A DNA stretch of 64,000 nucleotides from Gambelia wislizenii (Eukaryota; Chordata; Lepidosauria; Squamata; Crotaphytidae), in contig JAUMIR010000001.1 in assembly GCA_030847615.1 (NCBI GenBank), positions 287,888,187 through 287,952,186 on the forward strand, given 5' to 3'. The notes under the pieces were generated by a model. That model saw nothing but the letters and a program-made list of their open reading frames with translations. It ran no database searches and was not told where the DNA came from. The position numbers and the translations under genes were made by a program. Shown here in pieces: positions 22,440 to 34,740 of this stretch; the first letter of the stretch is position 1; every line of letters begins with the position of its first letter.

Positions 22440-24110
22440 GAATTTAAAGATAATGAAAAACAATAGATTTGCACTATTAAGCCCACTGGACCGGGAGCCA
22501 GAAGAACTTGACTGAAGGGAGGAATGAAAAAAGACCCTATTTGCAGCCAAAAAGAAAGAAAACCCTCAATGGGTGAAAGATGAAACTCTCCAAGAAGTTA
22601 AGGACAAATGAGAAACAAAAGTAAAAGGGGACAGAAGGAGTCAGAACCCTGAATGCAACTATTCAGTGACTTGTGCACAGAGACAAAGAGATCTAATCTA
22701 ATAATAATTGCAAAGAAATAGAAGGTGACAACAAAAAAGGAAGAACAAGAGACCTCTTCCACAAGATCCAAGAAATCAATGAAAAATTTAAACCAAGATA
22801 AGGAGTGCTCTTCAACCATCAGAGGAACACATTATACAGCCAAGTAGAAATGAAAAGACAATAGAAACAATACACAGAAGAACTATATAAAAGAGCTGAA
22901 ATGTTGGCAGATACATTCAATGAAGAACCATATGAAGATGAACCTCCAATTTTACAAAGTGAAGTGGAAGCTGCACTCAGAACATGTGGGAGAAATAAAT
23001 CGCCAGGAACAGATGGCACACCAATAGATCTGTTCCAATCCACAGAGAGAGAAATTACTTTATCATGAAAAGCTATGGATTGCTCATACAGAAATGTGTG
23101 TGCCACAACATTTGATTGTCCTGATACATAATGTGTACTCAGGACAAGAGGCTAGCATTAGGACAGAATACAGAGAAACTGAATGGAAACAGTTGGCAAG
23201 GATGTCAGGCAAGGTTGCATTTTATCACCCTATCTGTTTAACTTGTATACTGAACATACTATACATAAAGCTGGATTAGATTTGGAGGAAGGAGAAATGA
23301 AAACTGGAGGAAAGACCATCAACAATTTGAGATATACAGATAATACCATCCTACTAACAGAAAATAGCAAAGACTTGTTACGATTATTGAAGAAAATCAA
23401 AGAAGAAAATGAAAAGTCAGGTTTACAGTTGCATGTTAAGAAAACAAAAATAATGACCACAGACGGTTTACATCAATTTAAAGCAGAGGATGAAGGCAAT
23501 GAAATAGTTCAAGATTTTCCATACCTTGGCTCAGTCATTAATCAGAATGGATACTGCACACAAAAACTCAGAAGAAGGCTAAGACTTGGAAGGGAAGCTA
23601 TGTAGTAACTAGACAAGATCCTGAAGTGTCAAGGTATGTAATTGAATACTGAAGTTAGGATTGTCCATGCCATTGTATTTCCAGTTTCTATGTATGGTTT
23701 TGAAAGCTGGACAGTGAAAAAAGATGATAAGAAGAAAACCAACTCATGTGAAATGTGATGCTGTATAAGAGTTCTATGGATACTGTGAACTGCTAAAAAG
23801 ACATATAAATGGGTTCTAGAGAAAATCAAGCCTGAACTCTCCCTAGAAGCCAAGATGACTAACCTGAGGATGTCATACTTTGGCCATATCATGAGAAGAC
23901 ATGACACACTAGAAAAGACAATAATACTTGGCAAGGTACCAGGCAGTAGGAAAAGAGGAAGACCACAGTCCAGATGGATAGACCCAATCAAGGAAGCCAC
24001 ATCCCTGAGTCTGCCAGACCTGAGTAGGGCTGTTGAGGATAGGGTGACTTGAAGGTCTTGAACTCATAGGGTTGCCGTAAGTTAAGGCTGACTTGATATC
24101 AGTTATCAGC
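22440..24110 (+). pseudogene. RTE/BovB-like LINE ORF2 copy: degenerate reverse transcriptase and 3' end
   Basis: The clearest stretch, about 23183-23605, reads VRQGCILSPYLFNLYTEHTI (reverse-transcriptase fingers/palm), then NNLRYTDNTILLTENS, where the family has a Y-A-D-D catalytic box; here it is YTDN, so one catalytic Asp is gone. KKTKIMTT and FPYLGSVINQNG follow in family order. After frameshifts, YGFESWTVKK, then MSYFGHIMRRHD, KRGRPQSRW and LSRAVED complete the C-terminus. The RTE tail ends near 24110. Upstream fragments (22900-23090) match the region before the palm. Several stops; no function is expected. Confidence 0.85.
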
Positions 24111-24507
24111 AAACCAATACTGTAGGATGTTGCCCATGATTTCAGAGGTCTACTGTTTTTCTTCTGTATAAACTTTGGCAAAGACTAATGGTCCCAACCA
24201 TGGGCGCTGAGATGTTTCCATATTTCAAGTCCCAGATGCCCCAGCAGCAAAGAAAATGGTGAGGTCTTCTTGGAGTTGTAATTCAGCAGCATCTAGTGAT
24301 CCACAGGCTTGAACCATTGGCATAGAATACCTCATGTCCCTGGTGTTCTTGTCTGCTATTTTTCTTTACTACTCTTTGTTTTGCTATTTCATGTCTCTTC
24401 CGTATTTCCAAAGTTGAACTGATATGTGTCAGGTTTCACAAATATTTTTAAGACACCCATGGCAGAATTTGTGAGGCTCATAGATGTTCACAAGGGGATT
24501 CCTTGAA

Positions 24508-24544
24508 ATCTCTCTCTCTCTCTTTCTCTTTCTCTCTCTCTCCC
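24508..24544. repeat. (CT)n microsatellite with TTT interruptions
   Basis: Nearly pure CT/CTTT repeat. Confidence 0.9.
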
Positions 24545-24599
24545 CACATCTGAATCCATGCATATCATTAATGGGAATAGGTAAGGCTTGGTAAATATT

Positions 24600-26000
24600 T
24601 TAGTGAACTAAGAAGGGTGCCAGTTAGACGCTAGTTATTGTCCCAGGGCATCCCAGGACTTCTTGATCCCGTATTCATCCCTCATTGTTTACACAATTTT
24701 TGTCTTTGATTTGGATATCCCAGGTGATCCAGGGATCATTGTTTACATGGCATCATGTCCCGTGTTATGTCTCCTCTCCCACTATATCCTGGTTTTTTGT
24801 TGTTGTTGTTTACATGCGTTTATGGTCCCAGGATTATTTTTTTAGCTGTCAATCAAGGATGTGATTACTCATTTTTTCACAACCTTGGTGACGTACTTCC
24901 TTTAGAGTTTCCTGCCATGAGCGATGCTATTGGCTGGCACAAATGTTCAAGCTTCTGCATCGGTCAGAGGAGGAGGGTGAAGGAAACCCCCTTCTGCACA
25001 AATAGATAAAAAAAAAACCTGCCCAAGAAATGTTAATATCCATGTAAAAGGAGAATGCCTGTACAGACACAAAAGCCATTTTAAAAGACAAACCTCAGTT
25101 GGTGCTGGGGAGTGTGAGAGAGGTCAAAAGCAGAGCAGACTGGAGCCCCGGCCACACACGCGTGCACACACACACACAAGCCCAAGTCAAGTATGCTTTT
25201 TGCCAGTAAGCCGAGTTCAGGGGGTTGTACGGGGAGGGATTGAATGAGCCGATCAGGAGCCCAGAGGCATGAAGGGGATCGTACGGGGAGGACACACAAG
25301 GCATTTTAAAAGACAAACCTTGGTGCGATCATCTGCCCAGACGCTGGCATTTTTTACTGTGCTTTTAAACCCATGATGGAGGGGAAGCTGCCGGGAGGGG
25401 TGGATGAATGTGCGATCATCCGCTCAGACGCTGGCATTTTTTACTGTGCCTTTAAACCCATGGAGGAGATGCAGGCGGGGGATGAATGGTGATTGTCTGC
25501 CCACGATCTCTTTATAATTTACTCTCTCTTTAAAATTTAAACCCAGCATGCAGGGAGGGACAGGTTAAAGCTGAAGGGTTTGCAATGTAGAAATCCATTG
25601 AACAGGGTGATTTAGTGCACACACACACACACACAAAAACATGTGCAACTGGAATGGAAGCCTTGTTTTCAGCTGGTGAGGCTGAATCTATTGAATGGGT
25701 GACTGACCCCTCCTCTGCTCTATGAGCCCACCCCTGATCACATCAATTTCCAGTCATCACCATGTACTGAGATATCTTGTCCCAGGCTGTTTACATTTCT
25801 GAGTTTCCGAATCCTCCCGTGACTTTTTAAAAAATCGCTACAAATAGCGGAACGGAAAGTCCCGCTGGTTGTGGGATAAAAGGTGCCCCCCATTCCTAAA
25901 AGGTTGGAACTGACCCAATGTACGTGTGAGCTACCAGGGTTGGACACGAATTCTTCCCACTACATTTTTATCATGTAAATGGCACCAAGGAGTCTTTTTA
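24600..26000. other. Unassigned, repeat-like block of uneven composition
   Basis: The block holds short internal duplications: ATTTTAAAAGACAAACCT at about 25078 and 25301, and the tandem pair at 25323/25409. Other marks are (CA)n at 25158-25178 and 25616-25636, and CpG-bearing phrases (GTACGGGGAGG twice). It may be an unrecognised DNA element, but I find no paired ends. No gene seen. Confidence 0.35.
25323..25461. repeat. Two-unit tandem duplication, period 86 bp
   Basis: TGCGATCATCTGCCCAGACG (25323) and TGCGATCATCCGCTCAGACG (25409) each continue into CTGGCATTTTTTACTGTGC and TTTAAACCCATG. The repeated core is about 52 bp. Confidence 0.8.
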
Positions 26001-26432
26001 GTGCACACTATCACACAGCCATGGACTTTTAAAATTCTACAACTGCTAACATAACAAATGTCACTATTGTAATATTAGAAGTGTGCTGCCTTCATTTTGA
26101 AGCCAGAAGACATAATGTGAACCTGTCTTCATTTCAAATGTCTGTATACAATAATCTGGCATCCTGCAGGAAATGATTAGAAAAATTCTTATACAGTATC
26201 TACAAGTACAGATTATATATATCACATGTCCATGGGTTTGTTTCCATATAATGGGGAAGCATGCAGAGTGATGAGGAAGACCAAAACTACATCTTTTCCA
26301 TAGATGGTGGTTGGCTCCTGAACATCAAGGTTTCCTACCATTGACGAACACCACATCTTTTCAAATTTTTATTGCACATAGCTGAATTCCCTACTTTCTG
26401 AAGTGCTCATATTGGTCACACATGCTCTAGCA

Positions 26433-26641
26433 CAGTGTTTCTCAGCCTGTGGGTCCCCAGATGTTGTTGGACTACAGTTCCCAGGAGCCCTCTGAGGTCT
26501 CACCTTGACAGCCAGGTGGTCCTCCCAGTCATTAGTGAGGCTGTAGGATTGAACTCACAGCCTCACTAATGTGAGACCTCAGAAGGCTCCTGGGAACTGT
26601 AGTCCAACAACATCTGGGGACCCACAGGTTGAGAACCACTG
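26433..26641. mobile_element. hAT hairpin MITE (209 bp) with perfect 8-bp TSD
   Basis: CTCTAGCA lies at 26425-26432 and 26642-26649. Ends CAGTGTTTCTCAGCCTGTGG and CCACAGGTTGAGAACCACTG. The arms stay paired through GGGTCCCCAGATGTTGTTGG and CTACAGTTCCCAGGAG, then around GAGGTCTCA, leaving a ~50-base centre that is itself partly paired (AGTGAGGCTGT / ACAGCCTCACT). Confidence 0.95.
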
Positions 26642-27469
26642 CTCTAGCAGGTGGTATTCTATGAGTGTATCAGGAGCAAAGACGATAATAAATGTGTTCA
26701 TATTTCCTTCATGCACGGGGATGCATATTCTCTTGCTTAGTACACGTACTGGTTAAGATTCCTCTACTAAGGTGCCACTCACATATTGGCCATGTGATGT
26801 TTCCTTCTAGTGAGCTAGATCTTTGATTCATCTAATTCACTTGTCTCTTTGGACACACCTAAGCGCACCAATTGCTCAAGTTGAGGTTTGGAGATGATAG
26901 TCACTGAACTTGAGACCTTCTGCCTACAAAGCAGGTGCTATTCTAGAAAGCTGCTTTCCCTCTCATACATTCATGTAATGTCACTGGTGGTACAGTTATA
27001 GGGAATTTTAGGCTTTGGACGTAATAGTTCCTACCCAATCCATACCACAATTTGCTAGATCAGGGGTAGTGAAAGTGTGGTTCATTGGCCATAAACAGCC
27101 CTTGGAGTTCACTTTTTCATCCCCTGAAACCTCCCACCAACCCTCCATTTTTGGTTTTTTAATTGTTTTATTGTGATTTTTTTTTGAGTGATTTCTAAGC
27201 ACACTGTGCCAAAACATCTGAAAACAGATGACCCCTCACCCCCTAGAAATTCAAGTACTCTCCAGCACCCAATACCTAATTTTTCATCCAAACATTGGCC
27301 AAAATGCTGATGAGAAATGTTGGGATATGTAGTTTGCAATCCAATAAATTGAGATGTTTAACTGCTAAAAGGGTTAACTGATAGAAGTAAACAGAATCTG
27401 TGATGTAATTTCCTATTGAATTGTGATTGGCTTTCCAGAGGGGAAAGGTGTGTTCAAGTCCTATTCTTT

Positions 27470-27796
27470 GGAGATTTTCAGACAGGGAAATTATTCCCCG
27501 GGGAGATCGGGACAGAATTATTTCTGTCCTGGAAGCAGCGCCACGGTTCGCACGCCCACTTCCCTCTCCCGATATTCCATCGTCCCTACGCTGTCTTTTT
27601 TCTACTCTCTTCTGTTATATTCTATTAATGATGACCGTTAATAAAATATGATGGAAGAGAGTAGAAAAAAGACAGCGTGAGGACAAAGGAATATCGGGAG
27701 AGGGAAGTGGGAGTGCGAACTGCGGCGCTGCTTCCGAGACAGAAATAATTCTGTCCTGATCTCCCCGGGGAATAATTTCCCCATCTGAAAATCTCC
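27470..27796. mobile_element. Harbinger-like palindromic MITE, copy 7 (327 bp)
   Basis: Ends GGAGATTTTCAGACAGGG and CCCCATCTGAAAATCTCC. TTT lies at 27467-27469 and 27797-27799. The arms pair through TTATTCCCCGGGGAGATC, ACAGAATTATTTCTGTC, CTCTCCCGATATTCC and GTAGAAAAAAGACAGCG. The hinge is AT-rich near 27625-27640. Confidence 0.92.
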
Positions 27797-27799
27797 TTT

Positions 27800-29080
27800 G
27801 TTGTGGTGAGTCAACCACAAGGCAACACTCATCATGATGATTTTGTAGAGGCAACAACTCTGGGACAGAGTTCCCACACATTTTGTTTTTAACATGTAGT
27901 TTTTAGTTGTATTTTACTAGTTTAGCCTTCACTTGTTAATATGCTGCTGATATTCACTGAGATATGCATACTGACTGTAAGTAAAGATGTTTTTTATACT
28001 TTTAAACTACTTTTGAGTATTTTGAGTCTTTTATGCTATAATAAAAGAATATAAACTGGGGATGAATCTTGTGTGGATGGCTATATTAAACTTGCATGCT
28101 TGGAATTAATACGTGTCTGCTGCATATGTATTTTAAATAGAAACTCTGCTGATAAGAACTGTGCTTTCAAAGGGGGTTAAAGCTATCCGTTTTATGGCAC
28201 CTGTTTTGCAAAGATACTTCCAATAAAGCACAGGAGGTAACAATATTATTAACACCCCATTAAGAAATGACACTGTATTATTTCCAGTGGCCATTTTGTC
28301 CAATGTACAGCCAAAAAAGAATTGATTTCAAACAAGAACTGGCAGGGGGCAAAGATTAGATATCCCCTCCATGTAGTTGTCCACTTCTGTTTTAGACAAT
28401 AATGTGTATGAGTTCACTTCAGGATGTGGAAAGCTGACCTTCTTATGTTTGCTATCTGCTCTGCTCCTTGTACTAAGTGGGGCCCTCAGCTTCTGCCCCA
28501 AAGGCCTACCCTTATGGCACCACTGAATGTTTCCCATTCAGTAAGTGTCCTGAATTTTATCTTTTAACCAAGGATACCTTCCATGGTTGTTATTTCAGAG
28601 GGGATTTCCTCCTATATGCATGGTTTAAGTAACACTATTTCAACAGGCCTCAAATCTCATCACTGTACAGTATTTAAATGGCCTATTGATAAGTCCTCTC
28701 TCCTTCTCTTCCTCACACCTGTACACAGAAACCCTATACAGCACATATGTAGACAAGCACCTTGGCTTGTCAATGGATTTTATAATGCATTAAAAAGTTG
28801 AGTTTTAAAAGCAGGGGCACCATTTATTATGTAAAAAAACCAAAGAATTAATACTAGCCATGAACTGCATGACCTCAATTATGCTGAAGTAGATTCAGCA
28901 CATTTCTGGTGATAAATTCAACCTGAGCCTTTGTTGTGTTTTGCTCTTAAATACAAAGTGTACTTGAACCATTTCAGGGACATGAGAAACTGCAGGATCA
29001 TGCCTTTAGGTTACTGATGGGAAACCTTGACCAATGTGGCCATTATACTTTTAAATCAGGGACCACTGAATACTGTTGTT
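27800..29080. other. Unassigned DNA
   Basis: AT-rich, no recognisable element or gene. Confidence 0.4.
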
Positions 29081-29084
29081 GTAG

Positions 29085-29165
29085 CATCATTGAAGCTAAG
29101 TGGGTGTGGACCTGATCAGTTACTTGATGGCAGACTCCACTGCATGTTTTCTAAAGGAAGATCAG
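29085..29165 (+). mobile_element. 5S-rRNA-derived SINE fragment, degraded
   Basis: CATTGAAGCTAAGTGGGTGTGG and CAGTTACTTGATGGCAGACTCC follow the order of the 5S-like internal promoter region (GAAGCTAAGCAGGGT, GTACTTGGATGGGAGAC). Confidence 0.55.
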
Positions 29166-29494
29166 GATGACAGAACCATCATCACCATCAATGATAAATA
29201 ATACCAAGGTTTCAAGTATCCCACTTTTAAAGCCCAGTTCTGGGAGTTCATTTTGTGTGTATATGTGTGAATGTGTATGTTTTATTCAGCATGCTCATAC
29301 TGAGAAGTATATAAAATTCAGCCCTGATGGCCATTTGAGTCTGACAAATCTCTCTAATCGTGACTCATCAAACTGAAAATTGTACATTAAAGGCAAGGCT
29401 GCCAATAGGATCTTATGGGTTCAAGGTGCCATTTATATTCCCTTTCCATTTGCAGTGTGATCCCTGGCCACATGACAGCATTTCTAAGATAAAT

Positions 29495-29523
29495 GCCCTC
29501 CCTCCCTCCCTCCCTTCCTCCCA
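29495..29523. repeat. (CCCT)n microsatellite
   Basis: Five to six CCCT units with a CCTT interruption. Confidence 0.9.
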
Positions 29524-31000
29524 GTAGGTTCTCTTGTACACCTTTGCCTGCCTGACTAGAGGACAGCAATTGTATCTGTGGCATGGATGGGGGAGGCGTG
29601 AACAAGGGGCAGAGATCCCTATTCATGCAGTCAAAAAATAAGTGCTGCGTCAGTGTTCTTGATCCATCCAGGGACTGCATGTAAACAACATGGCACAACT
29701 CTAGAAAACTGCCACCATAAAATATTTTAAGAGGCAGAGTGGAGTAAAATAAAATAAAAATGTCTTTTTATGTGATATCTCAGAGTAATTCAGGATTTAT
29801 GGTACCTTAACCTTTAGAATCCAAAATATTAAGCTATGTTTCTTAGAGATAATAACTCGGTTGTCCCTCACTTATGTGTCTTAGATAAAAGCTTACTGCT
29901 TCAGAATCCATGAATGCTCAAATACCCTTGCGGGCCTTTAGTAGTAAATCTTATGGAATAGCTTATGGCCAATGTAATGGCCCACAGTAGCCTGCGAATA
30001 TCATGAATTCTAATAATACTTACATCAGTAGAAACATGAAGTAATGTCTCCATTGTAATTAAATGATGTATTTAGAGCAGAGCACTAAATGGTCCCCTAG
30101 TGTGTTGGTGATATATTCTAATAGTCTTCTCTTTACAGCCCCACACGGTAATATTCATGCGTTATTCTGGAGGGCTTTGCTTCTTACTGAACATTTGAAT
30201 TGCAACATTAAGTGGTAAAGTGGATTACAGCAGGGCCTACATGAATATGGATTCTGATCAAGGAACTAAGTGCTTGAAAAAATAAATTGTTACTATTTAA
30301 GTAGAATGATTGGCAAAACATTTCAACTCTGAGGAACGACAGAAACCCTTTAATCATTTTTTTAAGGGTGCTAGATACCACTCTGATTTGCTGCAGTTAA
30401 AAGCGTCACAGGAGAAGCACCTGGGCCAAATTCAGCTAAATCATTTCCACTGCAAGACATGAAATTAAATTTGGGTTATTTGAGGCATCAATTCATTTTG
30501 ATACTAATTACATTACTGCCTTACTTTATCCAGAATTCCAACAAGATTCAGGCTAGTGTATATGTCGGGTCAGTACACCGCTGCCAACAATGTGTTTCAT
30601 ATTTATAAAGAGAGTATCTGCTACATTGGAGGAAGAGAAAAGGATGAGAAGAAAGAGAGAGGGAGGCACTGATCTTTTCATTCTTGATTGGGAAGCAACA
30701 GAATTGTCCAGCCCTGGATTTTCGCCTCTTTATTTTCCCAGTAAATCAGCTAATTTTATACCAGCTGGAGGCACTAAGGGCCTGAGGCACAGCTAAGGGC
30801 ATTTTGCTCTACTTAGTCATGGCCAAAACAGGGAGAACTAGGAAGCACATTGTGTTCTACATAAAGCTATCGATGGCATGTTGTCATCATGAGGAAATCT
30901 TATACATATTGTTTATAAAGCCATTGTTTAGGTGGATTTTTCTTTACCTTCCTTAGTAAAGGCAAATACCTGAATAAAGAAATTTACACCCATCTCTTTT
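29524..31000. other. Unassigned DNA
   Basis: No gene recognised. A short stretch near 29855-29940 (TTGTCCCTCACTTATG, CAGAATCCATGAATGCTC) may be an old Tigger-like relic. Confidence 0.35.
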
Positions 31001-31002
31001 TA

Positions 31003-31026
31003 AAGATAGATAGATAGATAGATAGA
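31003..31026. repeat. (GATA)n microsatellite
   Basis: Six GATA units. Confidence 0.95.
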
Positions 31027-31784
31027 TGCAACACCTCTCAGAATTATCCAGTGATGGCTTATAAAACAGCAAGAACAGCAGAAGCAGCAACAGCTGTCAT
31101 CATCATCATTACCATCACCACCACAATCACTTCCTTTCACAGTCTACCAGCTGTTACCGACTGGAGTTTTGAACCATCAATGATTTGGGTTCAGTCCAAG
31201 AAGGAATCAGTGTACTGTCACTGGATAATGTGGATACCATTCCAAGCAGTATCACTTTTTGTAACTACGCTGTTGTCATCCTATCTATGGCATTTTCATC
31301 CAGATGCTTTTTGTCAGACCTTTGGAATTACTCCCAGAATACCAACTGAGATCTGCTGAAACTGCAGACTGGGGAAGAGGATCAGCATCATTGGCTGGAA
31401 TCCTGTTGTGGATTTATGTATGTGTAAACACTGTAGTTACAATGCTATGTAGTGAATCCTGTCCCAAGCCACCCAATCCCCGCTTCCCAGGAAACAGCCA
31501 CTGCAATCAATGGAGGTCTATTCACCTGTTGCTTAGGAAGCAGCTGGCTGCCAGCCCCAGTCCTTCCTGTGAGTGATCCCTGGTATGACAGGCAGAAACA
31601 GGACCCCTGTTGCAGTTCCCTTTCGCACTGGAGAGGGCTCACGCAAGGGAGTGGGGATGTCAGTGAGCTGCTTCCTGACAGACAGGGGACAGATCCTATT
31701 GACTGCAGCAACTCCTTCCTGGTAAATGGAGACTGGGGTGACTTTCACAGTCCCTACATAGTCCCTAGGGCCTAAATACTCTAA

Positions 31785-31993
31785 AGGCTCCAGATTCTGT
31801 CTGATCGTGAAAGCTAAGCAGGGTCAGCTCTGGATGACAGACCACTAAGGAATACCAGCTGTTGTAGGCTCTACTTCAGAGGAAGGAACTGGCAAAGCCA
31901 CCTCTGAGTATTCTTTGCCTAAGAAAACCCTATGAAATTCATGGGGTCATCATAAGTCAATAGGCGACTTGAAGGTGCATACACACACATAGC
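31785..31993 (+). mobile_element. 5S-rRNA-derived SINE with RTE-like tail, near full length
   Basis: The head holds GATCGTGAAAGCTAAGCAGG (31804-31823) and AAGGAATACCAG then TGTTGTAGGC, the 3' half of 5S rRNA with its internal polymerase III promoter. The body is GAGGAAGGAACTGGCAAAG, CCACCTCTGAGTATTC. The tail GGGTCATCATAAGTCAATAGG then CGACTTGAAGG and (AC)n resembles the BovB 3' end. Other copies: 58150 (+), 53057 (-), fragments at 428 and 29085. Confidence 0.9.
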
Positions 31994-31999
31994 CCCTAA

Positions 32000-33429
32000 A
32001 TTCAAGGCTACGGTAGGGGTCATGAATATGGAACATCACAAATGTGTAACTCTGGCTTAGTCACTCATAACTGTCCAACAGGATTCTGACCATGATTTTT
32101 AACAGCATATCCCTTGAATGATATTGGTTTGATGGGATTTGGAACATCCATTGAAATTAATTATCTGATGAATCTTGTTCCAGAGACATGGAGCTGTTCC
32201 TCAGAATCCCATCAGTCACTTGTAGGGGTTGTCCACACAGTGAAAATACCCCTCACAGAATTCACTCAGAAAATGAGCTGTCTTAATGGGATCCCACATT
32301 GTCTCACTGTTTTGCGAAGGAGTGGGACCCAAAAGAGGAAAAACTATACAAGAAAAGCCTTCGCAGCTTTTCCCGACGTTTTTTAAAAACTCCAGAGATA
32401 TGCGCGTTTTCGCTCTTTAAGACAAGTGATTCAACGTGACTTGCTTCCCATGCAGGACACAGTGAAAACCTGATTGGCTGGATGAGCACAGGGAGTGGGG
32501 CTGGCTTACAGTGCAAGTCCTCGCTGCCGCCATGTTGGATTTTCATTTTAGCAAGTGATCGCTAAGGTGATAAAATTGAGGTTTGTGCTATTTTTTTTCT
32601 CTTTCTTTTTGGGAAAGGTGAAATATCATTTGTGCACACCACAGAAATAGTTTTTTTTTTTTAAATGTATGGTGTGACAGTAGATTTAAAGATGCAAGTA
32701 ATCCACTCACTGCCACCATCTCAGCTACAGACATGCAAAGTTTATAGGGGCTGTAAAACCATTAAGACAGGTTGCAGCTGCTGCAACTTGCTCTACTGTG
32801 GAGCAGTCCATTTTTTTCCCTTCCTGTAGACAAGCCTGTAGTATTCTGCCTGTGTTTTGACTGAGATCTTTAATTTCTTTCCCTTTGTTACAAATAATGT
32901 AGTATACCTCCTAATATGACAGGTTTGTATGGATGGAGCTCCCAAATGGCAATTAATCAGCAAAGCAGCTGTTTCTATGTTTGGAGTTCTACAGAGGAAG
33001 GGCTGTTTACTTAGAGCGATCTACAGAAGGTCACAGATCCTGGCTTTGCACACCTTGAAAAGATACTCCGTTTATACTGCAGAAAATGTTTCTGGGGTGA
33101 TGAGCCTTTTCCAGCTGGTTGTCTTCGAGTCTTCCTTGGAGAGCATGTTAATAAGAATTCTTTACTCATGTGGATTTTTATGTCTTGATTCTAAAGGGCT
33201 AAAAAAAAAAAAAAAAGACCCTCCACACCCACTGAGAAAAATAGATAATCCAGCCAGGCCTAGGCTGAATGTTATGTGACCCCAACCAATCAGCTACCTA
33301 AAGGCAGCCTTTATCATTTATTGGAAATTTATTAACCTCCACTAGAAAATAACAAACTTGATTTCCCATAAGCACACAAAGGCAGCCTACATGTTTCTCC
33401 CACTCCATCAGCTTTTAGACTGTTTCTAG
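32000..33429. other. Unassigned DNA with a CpG-richer patch at 32340-32570
   Basis: The patch contains TTTCCCGACG, GCGCGTTTTCGCTC, CAACGTGAC and a YY1-like GCCGCCATGTT at 32526-32536. There are T runs at 32592 and 32652 and an A run at 33201. No exon is evident. The patch may be the relic of an element or a weak regulatory stretch. Confidence 0.3.
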
Positions 33430-33728
33430 GGTCTTCATCAGACAAGGTGAATACAGATTTAAAAAACCACATCATTTAGGATCAAATTTTAACACAAATG
33501 GCGAAATTATCAGATGTTCTTGTTGTTCAGCCATTCTTGCTGCATAGCACTGATGCGGACAAGGCATCACTTTTTTATTGTCGGGCTAAGCCATCAATAA
33601 AAAGTGATGCTTCATTCATGCCCACACAACACAGTGGGAACAGCTGGATGTTGATGTCTGATAATTTCAGCCTTTTGTGTTACTGTCACGTCTTTATGAC
33701 ACAGTTTTTGTCGTGTCTGATAAAGTCC
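33430..33728. mobile_element. Harbinger-like MITE, copy 8 (299 bp)
   Basis: Ends GGTCTTCATCAGACAAGG and GTCTGATAAAGTCC. TAG lies at 33427-33429 and 33729-33731. Inner blocks AAATTATCAGATG / CTGATAATTTCAGCC and a paired core GCATCACTTTTTTATTG / CAATAAAAAGTGATGC match the copy at 50516. Confidence 0.88.
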
Positions 33729-34532
33729 TAGGGCTGAAGATTTTTTAATGATGATATGAAATGTTTCAGATTCCTGAAAAAAACTTTTAGAGAGGGAGCA
33801 GGAAGGCTGACTTCCCTAACACCAAGAGAATATTGAAGTTTGCTCCAAATCTTTCTCAGAAATCTCCCCCTACACACCCAGAGAAAGAGAGAACTGAACA
33901 TTATGAAAACATGCATGAAAGACAACCTGATAATTTTACAAATTAGAACATAATGGTTTAGGTTACTCCTAAACATCACAATGATTACTTTCAGATATGA
34001 TAAGTCACCCCAAAGAGGTCTTGTGGTGGCATCACAAGCACTTTGAATGGGACTTGTAAGATGAAGAACCTCATTTTGGACAGGCCTGGCATCAAATCCC
34101 AGCACACTTGGGCAGCTATGGTCTGACCTGCTTTCACCACACCCTAATGACATGATTGGCAAGCCACAATATTAACATTCCCAACACTGGCCTGGATTGC
34201 TATTACGTCAAGGGCATTGTGGAGAATTAACAGGGTGACTCTCAGTCACCTGCTGTTACAAGGGAAGCGTGTACTTAAGCAGGTGACCATTGTAGGGGTT
34301 AGCCCACTAGAGGCTGCATTGTGGCTCAAGCTGGAGCTGGCCCTAATTTGGGGTGCCGTTTTTTGCCCCAAATGTCAAGCTTACAAAAGGCATTGCTTTA
34401 TGGTGAACATCTACAAGAAGATGTTAATTTGTACAGTGGTTCTACCAGTTTGCTCCAACAGGCAAGCAGAGAGCTGTTGAGTCAAGAAGACAGAGGGAAA
34501 GAAAAGTAGGTTTCTTTATGCTCTTAACATGC

Positions 34533-34740
34533 AGTGCATCTACACTGTAGAAATAATGCATTTTGACACCACTTTAACTGCTATGGCTCCATCCTACAGA
34601 ATCCTGTTGTGAGGCACCAGCACTCTTTGGCAGAGAAGGCTAAAGACCTGGTAAAACTAGAAATCCTAGGATTTCATAAGATGGAGCTACTGTACTTAAA
34701 GTGTTGTTAAACTGCAGTATTTCTACAGTGTAGATGCACT
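34533..34740. mobile_element. Hairpin MITE, copy 3
   Basis: The terminal inverted repeat AGTGCATCTACACTGTAG is perfect at both ends and continues as AAATA. The inner GACACCACTTTAACTGC and GGCTCCATCCTAC link it to copies 1 and 2. No clear TSD. Confidence 0.85.

Noticed and set aside
22290..23605. Twin-priming inversion of one BovB copy
   Set aside because: The inverted piece contains the true 3' end, which twin priming would leave in forward orientation.
31804..31870. Possible 5S rRNA gene
   Set aside because: Only the 3' half resembles 5S rRNA, the 5' half is missing and a SINE body and tail follow.
32929..33279. 116-codon plus-strand open frame
   Set aside because: It includes a poly-Lys run from an A tract and shows no conserved motif.
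33728..34162. 144-codon minus-strand open frame
   Set aside because: No recognisable domain or splice context; it begins at the edge of a MITE.
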